From SAR324 cluster bacterium (GTDB lineage: Bacteria > SAR324 > NAC60-12): DNA of 64,000 nt. The stretch lies in NCBI GenBank assembly GCA_015232315.1, contig JADFZZ010000022.1:1-64000 (forward strand), read 5' to 3'. Each line of letters begins with the position of its first letter. Position 1 is the stretch's first letter. A model generated the notes under the pieces. It was not told the DNA's origin and did not search any database. It worked only from the letters and a program-made list of their open reading frames with translations. The position numbers and the translations under genes were made by a program. This document shows positions 19,261-28,003 of this stretch, piece after piece.

Positions 19261-20720
19261 GAAGATGAACTTATCAGTTTTTGGCGTGACAGATACCGTG
19301 GAACAATCCACTGGATGAAGAAACCGGCAAACACGGTGAGACCGTAATACCATAAAAATTCAGGGATTTCCCACTCCAGCTTGATTTTCCCACCAGCCCA
19401 GCTTCCATAAAAATGTAGCCACTTCATGACAGAAAACCATAGATTCAGTGTGAATTCTGTGATTTGGAACAGGGTTTGTTCCAGCCAATGATTTGGAATT
19501 GTCTCAAGATGCAATGTGCTTACTCCCAATGTTATGAGGCAAACAGGCAACACAAACACTCCCAGAACAGGAATCATGACAAGATTCATCCAGAATGATT
19601 CCAGTGAAACATATTGAAAATACCATGCCGTCACAGGCCATAAACCAAGACTGACCACACCTGTCACCCAGAAACTGCTCCAGCAATATCGCAGGATTTT
19701 ATTGAGAGGATGGGCAGAAAATGACACCATTTTCGACAGAGGCGAAAACAGAAGGATGTACAACACCGCGGTGAAGGATAATTGAAATGAAATGTCATAC
19801 ATGGCAGTTGGGGACGCAACCAGAAAAATCACGGCGGTGACGCTCAGAATATCCAGTGAGCGATGATGATACCCCGCAAACCAGCGAACACAAACCCAGA
19901 AAGTGATCATGACTGCCGCCCGCAGAGCTGGTACCGGAAATCCCAGAAATCCGACATATCCCCAAATCAGACCCAGGCTGACAAAATGGCATCCCTGCAG
20001 GAAATGAATGGTCGATAACAGCGGCTGAATCCGTTTGCCGATTTGAATCACCATGAACAGACATAACCCGTAAATCAGTCCGATATGCAATCCGCTGATG
20101 GCTAGGATATGCGCCATGCCGGTTTCGTTGAAAACCTGACGGGTTTCTGGAAAATAACTTCGATGAGCCAGGGTGAGGGGAAGATAGATTGATGCGGCTT
20201 CCGGTGAGAGATAAAATTGAGCACGGTTGATCAGGCGTGCGCGCAAACTTGATAGCTTTTGAGACAAAATACCGGTGGGTTGTGTGACCTCATGGAACTG
20301 TGCGGATTTCAGCACAACATCGAGACGGTGCCTGTTCACAAGAACCGAGGTCGGCACACCGCTGAACTGAAAATGCTTTTTATAATAAAACCGTTTTTTT
20401 TGTCCCCGGTAAGGAAAACGCAGGAGCATCTCCTGAAATGACGCGGACTGGTCATGAGCCACTACCTGGACATTTTTCAAGTGCAACCGTAGCTCATTTT
20501 TTTCCTTGTCCGCAGTCAGGATTGTTCCACGAAATATTACAGGAATTTGTTGTTGCGTTTGCTCAATCAAATGTTGATGCCACTCAGGGATTTGAAAAAA
20601 GAATTGATACATCAAAAAAATAATGCCAGAGGCAATGAGCATGGCAATCAGATATACCCGAAAGCGAAAACTCCATAGAAGTGCCAACAATCCGCATGGA
20701 ACAAGCCAGATCAACTGCAT
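19242..20720 (-). CDS. comEC: ComEC/Rec2-type DNA uptake channel protein, short form
   Basis: A 492-residue multi-spanning membrane protein. An N-terminal membrane pair is followed by an OB-like periplasmic domain (about 40-150) and the ComEC competence core, with the hallmark FNETGMAHILAISGLHIGL near residue 195 and at least eight further membrane helices. ComEC carries single-stranded DNA across the inner membrane in natural transformation. The C-terminal metallo-beta-lactamase-like nuclease domain of full-length ComEC (about 750-800 residues) is absent. The protein stops after a last helix and a short polar tail (SSSSYSSQR). The convergent YcgN gene overlaps its 3' end. Confidence 0.88.
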   Translation of the reverse strand: MQLIWLVPCGLLALLWSFRFRVYLIAMLIASGIIFLMYQFFFQIPEWHQHLIEQTQQQIPVIFRGTILTADKEKNELRLHLKNVQVVAHDQSASFQEMLLRFPYRGQKKRFYYKKHFQFSGVPTSVLVNRHRLDVVLKSAQFHEVTQPTGILSQKLSSLRARLINRAQFYLSPEAASIYLPLTLAHRSYFPETRQVFNETGMAHILAISGLHIGLIYGLCLFMVIQIGKRIQPLLSTIHFLQGCHFVSLGLIWGYVGFLGFPVPALRAAVMITFWVCVRWFAGYHHRSLDILSVTAVIFLVASPTAMYDISFQLSFTAVLYILLFSPLSKMVSFSAHPLNKILRYCWSSFWVTGVVSLGLWPVTAWYFQYVSLESFWMNLVMIPVLGVFVLPVCLITLGVSTLHLETIPNHWLEQTLFQITEFTLNLWFSVMKWLHFYGSWAGGKIKLEWEIPEFLWYYGLTVFAGFFIQWIVPRYLSRQKLISSSSYSSQR

Positions 20721-20894
20721 GATAAAACTATAAAGAAATTACTGATAAGTGTTTGTCTGTAACCAGACATTATTGATGCTTACGAGGACAATGAACGAAT
20801 AAACCCATAATTTGACTCTTATGTTGAATGCAAGCATAAAAAATAAAAGCATCTTCAAATAGTCATAGCACATGAGATAATTTTCATCCAAAGC

Positions 20895-21449
20895 ATGTCA
20901 ACCCAAGAACTTACCGTGGTGGGCTATTCCATGATCGTACCTCAACTCCATGAAAAAATGCTTTATCATTTTTGTATTGTTTTACTTTTGGGAATCATGA
21001 TGATTCCGGTTGGAACTTCAATAGCTCAGGAAGTTCCAGAAAAAGAAAATTGTGATAAATTGAACAATCCCCAGACTTATGAAGAAGTGATTGCCTTGCG
21101 TTACTGCATCAAACATCTCAAAGATCCAAGATCTCCAAGAAATCGTGCGAAACTGGCAAAAAAGCAATATGAGGGTTCTCTGCGGGTGAATGAAGCTCTT
21201 AAAAATCAGAGGGAATGTGTGCCAACTCCACAAGTTCCATGCGGACCGAAAAAAAAGATCAAACCCAAGCGTCCTCACGATTTTAGCTATGAAGCCTCTG
21301 TAAAAATGGTGGAAGACGTGAAAAAAACGTTACCCTGTATGCCGACTCCCGAGGTACCCTGTCCTGAAGTGCCACCGCAACCACCAGTACAAACAATTTC
21401 CGGGGGGAATATGAAAACTGATAACAAACAGGAAAAAAAGGCGGAGTGA
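20895..21449 (+). CDS. Secreted Pro/Cys-rich hypothetical protein
   Basis: About 184 residues from ATG 20895. Hydrophobic residues 22-45 (MLYHFCIVLLLGIMMIPVG then SIAQ) look like a signal peptide, so export is likely and a start at the Met near 20958 is possible. The mature part is basic and contains two similar cysteine segments, CVPTPQVPC and CMPTPEVPCPEVPP, plus a lysine-rich stretch (PKKKIKPKRP). No domain is recognised. It lies four bases before the DUF218 gene and is probably cotranscribed with it. The divergent gap to comEC contains a small dyad, TGTCTG-TAAC-CAGACA (20754-20769). Confidence 0.65.
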   Translation: MSTQELTVVGYSMIVPQLHEKMLYHFCIVLLLGIMMIPVGTSIAQEVPEKENCDKLNNPQTYEEVIALRYCIKHLKDPRSPRNRAKLAKKQYEGSLRVNEALKNQRECVPTPQVPCGPKKKIKPKRPHDFSYEASVKMVEDVKKTLPCMPTPEVPCPEVPPQPPVQTISGGNMKTDNKQEKKAE

Positions 21450-21453
21450 TCTT

Positions 21454-22209
21454 ATGCAAAACTCCATGAAATTAATCATTGAAGATATCATCTTTGGCCC
21501 CTTGATCTGGTGTATTTTATTGGGCCTGGTGGTGATATGGCCGTTCAGTTCCAAAGAAACCCGAATACAATCGAAATATAAAGTAGTTTTAATGTTATGG
21601 GTTTCTCTCATGATTTGTTCCAGCAATGGATTCTATTTTTTATTTTCATATCCTTTACGACAGATGATACCTCCCAACGCTAAAAAACATGCTGACGCGA
21701 TTATTGTCGCATCAGCAGGCGTCTATGATTCCGGTGCGCCCTCACCTGGTTCTACCTTGCGGGCTCATGCCGCAGCACAGTTATACCTTGAAAAACGGGC
21801 ACCACTGGTCATTGTGGCTGGAGGTGTCACGGAACCTTACAAACCACCTGTGGATACCAAGGGAATACATATCATTCTTAAGGGAATGGGGGTGCCTGAA
21901 GATCATATTTTGATCGAAAACCAATCGGTCGATACACACATGAACGGGATTGAAACCGCAAAAATTCTGAACAAACTAAATCTCAAAACGATTATCCTGG
22001 TTTCTCATGATTATCATTTGCCCAGACTGGTGGCCGTGTTTGAAAAGCTCGGTTTTGAGGTTTATACCTTTGCGGCAAATCAGGCAGTATTGAGGGAATA
22101 TGACCCCTGGTGGGTTTATTATTTTGACTGGCGTAATTTCAATAATCTCAAAACCATAGCCCATGAATATATGGGATTGCTCAGCTATAAATTCATGGGC
22201 CGGATTTGA
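21454..22209 (+). CDS. YdcF/SanA-type DUF218 membrane protein
   Basis: A 251-residue protein. Two N-terminal membrane helices (about 12-32 and 45-68) precede a DUF218 domain: ADAIIVASAGVYDSG, RAHAAAQLYLEKRAPLVIVAGG, SVDTHMNGIETAKIL and ILVSHDYHLPRLVAVFEKLGF. ElyC, SanA and YdcF share this fold and act in envelope or vancomycin-related physiology in E. coli; the biochemical activity is uncertain. GGAG lies about ten bases before the ATG. It ends four bases from the opposing giant pseudopilin gene, with no terminator between them. Confidence 0.88.
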   Translation: MQNSMKLIIEDIIFGPLIWCILLGLVVIWPFSSKETRIQSKYKVVLMLWVSLMICSSNGFYFLFSYPLRQMIPPNAKKHADAIIVASAGVYDSGAPSPGSTLRAHAAAQLYLEKRAPLVIVAGGVTEPYKPPVDTKGIHIILKGMGVPEDHILIENQSVDTHMNGIETAKILNKLNLKTIILVSHDYHLPRLVAVFEKLGFEVYTFAANQAVLREYDPWWVYYFDWRNFNNLKTIAHEYMGLLSYKFMGRI

Positions 22210-22213
22210 AATA

Positions 22214-25200
22214 TCACTGGGGTGTCAGGGTTACGGTGATGGGATCAGCCTTGAAACCAAAATCCTGATTTTTGAAACATGGGCGCCACCCACACCAACT
22301 GATCACTGGAATTTGAACAGTCCAGTTCAATGCCCCTCCCTGGTACGTCATCGTACTCAAGCTGGCAGTTTCTTTTTTTTCTTTGTTCCATTGTGAGGTT
22401 CCTGTGTCAGGAAGCAGGTTATTAGCAGCAATCTGTACACCACCAACGAGTGGGATCCACCAAGGAACTTCCAGCACCTGGCTATCAATATCCATGAAAA
22501 CGGAATCCTGAGCCGTCAATGGTGCCGCTAGTGACAGCGTATCATTCATGCTGGGACTCCGTTCACTGGGATAGTTTTTCTGGGTGACAGCACCACTACT
22601 ATGATACACTCCAATTTTTTTGACCTCAATTCGACGTTCCCAACAAATCATACTCCATGCGGTACAAACACTGGGAATTGACATGCTCACACCCAGTTGT
22701 TTTTTAACCATCACGGTATCTGCGGCTTGAACCCACTCACTGTTTTCCGCACTTCCATCTGTCATAGACGCTCTCACCCATAACCGATAGTTTGTATTTG
22801 AAAATACAGCGGAATAGTCCAATACTTTGACCCACGAATTACTGCTGATTTGCTCTGTTGTTCCATTGCATCCCTGTGGATTGGGATTCCCCTCTGTACA
22901 GGCCTTCAGTTCATAGCGAATCAATGCTGTGCTCACCAGCGTGTTGGTGGTTGTCCGGCTAATCGGACTCACATAAGCATGGATTCCATTAACATCCACT
23001 TTACTTTGACTCAAGGTCGGGTTTTGCAAAGTGAGTTTATTGGTCGTGACATTACTACAGAGCGGGGCTCCATGATTAACGTTCCCGTCTGTCGTTTCCA
23101 GTTGCACACAATAATAATACTGTGTGTTGGGATTGAGGGATGTTGCGGAATGATTGACGGTTCCTGAAAAAATGGCTGTTTTTGTCACTGGAGTTGTGGT
23201 GCAGGTGCCATTGCTGAATTGATTTGGCAAACAAACCAACACCTTGGACCGCAATTTCTTTTGATCAGGTGATGTCGGATCAATCTTCCAGGAAAAATTA
23301 ATGCTGTTGTGCGTTACCGTTGGGGTCCCAACCCATGTGGGTGGCGTTATATTCAAGCTTTTAGTCACCACAAGTTCACAGTCCCATGCTGTTGGAGGAG
23401 GTGTGTTCAGCAAATTTACACCTGTTCCCGGAACACCAGCTCTCATACAAAAATAATATTGTTTACCATAGCCTTGCAATGTGGGGGTTGTGAACGTTTT
23501 AAGCGTGGGTTGACTGGTTGTTGTACCACGATTGATCTGGTTATCTTCAATAATCGTCTGATTGAGTGCTGTTCCACAACGGAAGTGACTGTAATCATAC
23601 TGGTCTTCACTACAAACTTCGATCTGGTGCCGAATTTCAGGAACCAGATTGACGGAAGTCCAACTTGGACGCCATTGAATACTAAAATTTGTGTAATTGA
23701 TGGTTAAAGTTGATGTCACAATGGTTGGATCCCGAATTTCCTGACTCATAGATGTTAAGGGTTGGCAGATCCAGTCACTGTGAATTGTTGCTGTTAATTC
23801 CGCACGCATGCAGAAATTATACGTTGTTCCCCATACCAGGTTGAAGCCGGGAACATCTGTAGCGGGTGCGATGTTGGTGCCTGTAGGCACATTGGTGTAC
23901 TCCTTTTTTGCATTGGTCAGACAAAATTTATGCACCGCATCATAATTATTGTTTGTGCAGACTTTGAGAACATGCACCACATCAGGGCGAACATTTGCGG
24001 CAGGACTACGTTTCCACTCAATTTCAAATTTGGTATCTGTGGACGTTGCATTGGTGATTGTGGGTGGGGTTAGACCTGATATGGGCAGGTGGTATTCAAT
24101 ACATTTCTGATTTTTAGGTTGTGATTCCCACTTGGCGGATAACCAGGGATCATTATTTTTTAATGGATCACAAGCCCCCAGATTCATTAGGGATAGTTCC
24201 TGTTGACCATCCAAAAATCTGGCTCTGGATTCAATTCTAACCGTATAATCCTGATTGGCATCCAGGTTATGATAGTCAAAACTGGTTGCGGTCGGAGGGA
24301 GTGTGGTTGCTAGCGTTTTGATTTCAGCAAGATTCAGTGCTCTGTTATAGATCATCACTTCATCCATATGACCATAAAAGGGCGCTGTATGATTGGCCTT
24401 TGCGCCAATATATAACTCTGAGGCAAAGCTCTGGGTTCCTGCTCTGGTGATATCATTGCCTTGTTTATCGCCATTCACATACACACGAAATTTTGTGCCG
24501 TCCCAGGTAAACGCAAGGTGATACCAGGTGTTGGCGAACCAGAAATTGGTTGCGGTTGATACTGCGGCTATATTCACACCATTGACATTGGGAAAAAGAC
24601 GAATGGTTCCTGACTTTTTATGAAACAGAATGTGAGGTCGTCCTCCTTGTCCCCAATGCAGAAAAAATTGCTGAGGAGAGTCAACCGTCATATTGTCTTC
24701 CGGTTTCATCCAGAACGCAAAGGTGTATGCTGCCGTTGGAACTTCAAGGGTTGTGGCCTGTAGATATCTGTTTTTTCTGGACTTCGGATCTTTTCCAAAG
24801 GCAACTGCCGTATTGGTATGCCCATATCTGTCATTGACGCCCAGTGTGTTTACCAGCGTTCCATGTTTGTTATTTCCACTCAAATCAGTAGCATCGTTAT
24901 TCAGTGGGAAATATGCCACCAGTCCATCCAATAGATAATTTTCCGGGCAGGATGTTCCTTCACACAGAAAAATAAACTGTTTGGCATTTTGAGTTCGATT
25001 CCAGGTCACACTCAATGATTCCTCGGTACGAATCTGGGAACCATTCCATTCAGGACGAAATTTTTCAATGGGTTGATTAAAATGATAAACCAATGTGGTG
25101 TTCCCATCAATATCCTGCATGTTGTTGTAGGCAATTTCTGACTGATGAAGATTACGCTGATACACACGTTCTTTCAAAATGGGTTCTTTATTTTCCCATA

Positions 25201-26686
25201 AGTTGTAACGGTTGGCCAAAGTATTGGAGGAGACTTGTGGTGTTGAGTTGATTAAAAGTGTGTTTGTTCGTGACCGCTCCATTGGAATGTCAATTTTTTC
25301 ACGGTTGGTTTGATATTGTTCGGCAGTGTGCTGCTCAATCTGTGCCCCGCTACGCACTTGACTCAAGTCCTTATGGTTGGAGTTTTGATACAAAGTTCCC
25401 TGAACTTCGTTAAAACTGAATTCATCCCAGATTGCGACCCTGTAATTGATGTTGTTCCGGTCTGAAGAATACGTGTTGGCACCAATCCGGACTTCGTAAG
25501 TTCCTGCGGGTAATCGCATGTTTTCATGCAGATCCCAGTGGATATCTTCCACCCACCAGTTACCAAGATTAAAGGCTTCCTTGGGACATGCCTGTCCAGA
25601 AAGCAAGGCTCCGCTGTCTAACGGAGCAGATTCCTCACTGGAGCATTCTGGAAATGTTGACACTCCCAAATGCCCACCAAGAGCATTACTGGAATAATTT
25701 CCCGGGAATGTACGGTTTCCCCAGAAGATATAGGGAGAATCGCCTTTATCCGGAGTCCCCATGAGATTTTTCAGACTTGTATCAAACAAATCATAGGATT
25801 CATTTTCATTGACAGGAAGCTTCAGATAAAGATCCAGATTAGGTTCATTATTGCTGACATATTTCCTCTGGCTCGATGCGGGATGTCTCATTTCCCAAAA
25901 TAAACGAACCCTCAATTGTTCAATCCCCACACTGGTCACATCGTCGCCACCACCATTCTCATCAATACGATTAGGACCGGGCGCATAAAAAAATCGATCA
26001 CTCTCATTCCAGATGATTTGCTGTCCCAAAGCGTCTTTCTTTTCAAAAGTACTGAGCAATTTACCGGTGTCATTGTTGGACAACCAGGCCAGTAAGCCAC
26101 TTTTTCTGTTATTCAATAATACTTTGGTGTCCAATTCCAGAGCTGAGATCCGATAATGTCCAACAGCTTTGACCAATCCATCCAGACGTAATTTAGTGTT
26201 GTCAATATAGCGTCCAACATCAGGAATCACTTTGGTAACCAGATCTGAATCAGTTGGATTCACTTGATTGGAACATTGCTGTTCCTGATTTGTCCAGACA
26301 GTCGCATAGGGGATGGGCGCAGGAGTGTTCTGAAAATGCTGGTCATTGTATTTATAGGGATTCGGAATCCAGTTTGCTGGTGCTGCTTTTTGATAACAGA
26401 ACGTATGACCCCATTTATCAATCAACTGGGTTCGTGATAAATAAGCCCCTTGCAGTGCCTGGAGCGAATCAGGAAACTGGCCATATCGCCAATAATAACT
26501 GAGAAGTGTTTGCTTGATCTGCTCCAGACGGTCCTCAGTGATGTTTTGCACAGTCCGGTCTTTTTGAATTTTGCTGATAATTGGAACGGCAATGTTGACG
26601 CCTACAGAAAGTCCAATCAATGCGGCCAATATCAGAAAAAAGCCAAAACCTGATGGCTTACGCCTTCTGCCATTTGTTGTTTCCAT
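22214..26686 (-). CDS. Giant surface protein: pseudopilin-like N terminus, LamG domain and FN3-like repeats
   Basis: A 1,490-residue protein starting at METTNG. GGGGAG lies eight bases before ATG 26686, which follows the upstream gene by one base. Residues 12-36 are a hydrophobic helix, followed by a GspG-like head (DRLEQIKQTLLSYYWRYGQFP). A second head-like segment ends in FFYAPGPNRIDENGGGDDV, matching the end of the neighbouring pseudopilin. A concanavalin/LamG domain (about 620-830) carries DEVMIYNRALNLAEI. Several FN3-like beta repeats follow (FCMRAELTAT, FCMRAGVPGT, YYCVQLETTD). No canonical GFxxxE prepilin site is visible. It is probably anchored in the envelope or built onto a secretion pilus, perhaps to bind glycans (inference). 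Confidence 0.85.
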   Translation of the reverse strand: METTNGRRRKPSGFGFFLILAALIGLSVGVNIAVPIISKIQKDRTVQNITEDRLEQIKQTLLSYYWRYGQFPDSLQALQGAYLSRTQLIDKWGHTFCYQKAAPANWIPNPYKYNDQHFQNTPAPIPYATVWTNQEQQCSNQVNPTDSDLVTKVIPDVGRYIDNTKLRLDGLVKAVGHYRISALELDTKVLLNNRKSGLLAWLSNNDTGKLLSTFEKKDALGQQIIWNESDRFFYAPGPNRIDENGGGDDVTSVGIEQLRVRLFWEMRHPASSQRKYVSNNEPNLDLYLKLPVNENESYDLFDTSLKNLMGTPDKGDSPYIFWGNRTFPGNYSSNALGGHLGVSTFPECSSEESAPLDSGALLSGQACPKEAFNLGNWWVEDIHWDLHENMRLPAGTYEVRIGANTYSSDRNNINYRVAIWDEFSFNEVQGTLYQNSNHKDLSQVRSGAQIEQHTAEQYQTNREKIDIPMERSRTNTLLINSTPQVSSNTLANRYNLWENKEPILKERVYQRNLHQSEIAYNNMQDIDGNTTLVYHFNQPIEKFRPEWNGSQIRTEESLSVTWNRTQNAKQFIFLCEGTSCPENYLLDGLVAYFPLNNDATDLSGNNKHGTLVNTLGVNDRYGHTNTAVAFGKDPKSRKNRYLQATTLEVPTAAYTFAFWMKPEDNMTVDSPQQFFLHWGQGGRPHILFHKKSGTIRLFPNVNGVNIAAVSTATNFWFANTWYHLAFTWDGTKFRVYVNGDKQGNDITRAGTQSFASELYIGAKANHTAPFYGHMDEVMIYNRALNLAEIKTLATTLPPTATSFDYHNLDANQDYTVRIESRARFLDGQQELSLMNLGACDPLKNNDPWLSAKWESQPKNQKCIEYHLPISGLTPPTITNATSTDTKFEIEWKRSPAANVRPDVVHVLKVCTNNNYDAVHKFCLTNAKKEYTNVPTGTNIAPATDVPGFNLVWGTTYNFCMRAELTATIHSDWICQPLTSMSQEIRDPTIVTSTLTINYTNFSIQWRPSWTSVNLVPEIRHQIEVCSEDQYDYSHFRCGTALNQTIIEDNQINRGTTTSQPTLKTFTTPTLQGYGKQYYFCMRAGVPGTGVNLLNTPPPTAWDCELVVTKSLNITPPTWVGTPTVTHNSINFSWKIDPTSPDQKKLRSKVLVCLPNQFSNGTCTTTPVTKTAIFSGTVNHSATSLNPNTQYYYCVQLETTDGNVNHGAPLCSNVTTNKLTLQNPTLSQSKVDVNGIHAYVSPISRTTTNTLVSTALIRYELKACTEGNPNPQGCNGTTEQISSNSWVKVLDYSAVFSNTNYRLWVRASMTDGSAENSEWVQAADTVMVKKQLGVSMSIPSVCTAWSMICWERRIEVKKIGVYHSSGAVTQKNYPSERSPSMNDTLSLAAPLTAQDSVFMDIDSQVLEVPWWIPLVGGVQIAANNLLPDTGTSQWNKEKKETASLSTMTYQGGALNWTVQIPVISWCGWRPCFKNQDFGFKADPITVTLTPQ

Positions 26687-26687
26687 A

Positions 26688-27575
26688 TCAAAAACTCCCC
26701 GCAATGTCAGAAACGCTGATGCCGCCATCGTCTCCACATGTATTATCAGTACGGTCTGGACCAACGCTATAAAACTGTCTGGCACCTTCGCTCCATTGAA
26801 ACCAGTTTCCCCATTGATCCTGACCATGAAAAAAACCTAAAGCGCCCCCGCTTTGAACATTAACTTCATTGATTGCCAGATTACTGATCGTGCAATTTCC
26901 TCCTGCCCGTTTTGCGTCAAGTTCTGTAAATAAATTTGGATTGGTCATGCGCACCTGTTGAACCACTTCCATGATTGAGCCAAGACGCTCAAGAGTATCT
27001 GTTTGAATACCGCGGGCTGTGTTGACTGAAGAAATATTCAAAAACAAATCATCCCCACACGGTGCTGTCGTCGCGCACGCAACCAGACTGGTTTCATCGG
27101 CTGTATTTCGACCCGGCGAAAACAGTTTTGCTGTCTGAGTCACACGTAAATCATACAAGCCTGCCGAGACCATTGATAAGGCGGTACAACTGTTTGGCGC
27201 AATTTTACAACCTGCCGGCGAACAATCCTGAGGACAGCCCTGAAATGTCGCATACTGATAAGGCGCACTCCAGGAATCTGTGGTGATACTGGTTAAAGCG
27301 CCTGAAAGATAAGGACCATTCCATTCAGCAGGATTAGGATTAGGAATTTGTTGGAGCGCTGTTAGCCCTTGTGCTTCTACTGGAAAAGTTCCTGTATCTC
27401 TAAAATATGTCACCAAAGCGGTTTCAATATTTTTCATTTCACTAATGCTGGATTGAGTTTCCAGGGTTCTGTTGACATTGTTTGCCAGGGGGGCCGCTGT
27501 TCCCACCAAAATAGACATAACACCCAGACTGATGACAATTTCCATTAATGAAAAACCTGTTCTGAAACGCTTCAT
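26688..27575 (-). CDS. GspG-like type II pseudopilin
   Basis: A 295-residue prepilin. The leader MKRFRTG and FSLMEIVISLGVMSILVG form a class III signal, cut after Gly7 by prepilin peptidase, with the conserved Glu at mature position 5. The head has the GspG pattern: IETALVTYFRDTGTFPVEAQGL, then NGPYLSG, and a C-terminal FYSVGPDRTDNTCGDDGGI, like the calcium loop of GspG. At 295 residues it is about twice the usual GspG length, with a middle insertion that includes CPQDCSPAGC. GGGAGAAGG precedes the ATG. It is cotranscribed with the giant protein just downstream; no other secretion genes are nearby. Confidence 0.88.
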   Translation of the reverse strand: MKRFRTGFSLMEIVISLGVMSILVGTAAPLANNVNRTLETQSSISEMKNIETALVTYFRDTGTFPVEAQGLTALQQIPNPNPAEWNGPYLSGALTSITTDSWSAPYQYATFQGCPQDCSPAGCKIAPNSCTALSMVSAGLYDLRVTQTAKLFSPGRNTADETSLVACATTAPCGDDLFLNISSVNTARGIQTDTLERLGSIMEVVQQVRMTNPNLFTELDAKRAGGNCTISNLAINEVNVQSGGALGFFHGQDQWGNWFQWSEGARQFYSVGPDRTDNTCGDDGGISVSDIAGSF

Positions 27576-28003
27576 ACCTTCTCCCTGATTAAATTTTTCT
27601 GATTAGATTTCTTACAGCATTGCGCTATTGATGCCAATCTATGATTGATATAACATGTTCAATCAAATGGCGTAAGTCCTCTAATAAAGAAAAATTTCAA
27701 TTTAATATTATTTTTATTACAAGTTCAGGCAAATAAATTGTTGCCAACCGGACTGTTCTAATCTGCAATGGTAAGAGCTATTACGATTGGCTTTTGTTTA
27801 ATATATTGAATTTGTTGATGACTATGGGTTGGCGGCGTGAAACATTATGCATTGCAAATAGCAATTCTGATAATTTTATTGGCAAACTACGTGAATGCTA
27901 CAGTTCAAAAATCTGGATTATGCAAATGAGGGGTTCAGACGGAAAAAGCAGAAATGCTATTTCCATCTGAAGTTGTCGTGTCAGAGAGTAGGATAATTCT
28001 CGT
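27576..28003. other. 428-bp intergenic region
   Basis: An AT-rich gap between the 3' end of the transketolase gene and the pseudopilin gene, both on the - strand. It should carry the pseudopilin promoter. The only structure found is the hairpin at 27935-27970. No convincing reading frame or RNA gene is seen. Confidence 0.6.
27935..27970 (-). terminator. Long hairpin after the transketolase gene
   Basis: A 36-base near-perfect hairpin: two 16-base arms with 14 pairs around a GAAA loop on the + strand (inner stem AGCA-GAAA-TGCT, outer ends TCAGA/TCTGA). It lies 33 bases after the transketolase stop. No T run follows on the - strand. Confidence 0.5.

Noticed and set aside
26687-26827. An upstream start for the giant pseudopilin-like protein
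   Set aside because: It would overlap the upstream pseudopilin gene by 140 bases; ATG 26686 has GGGGAG at the right distance and begins just after that gene's stop.
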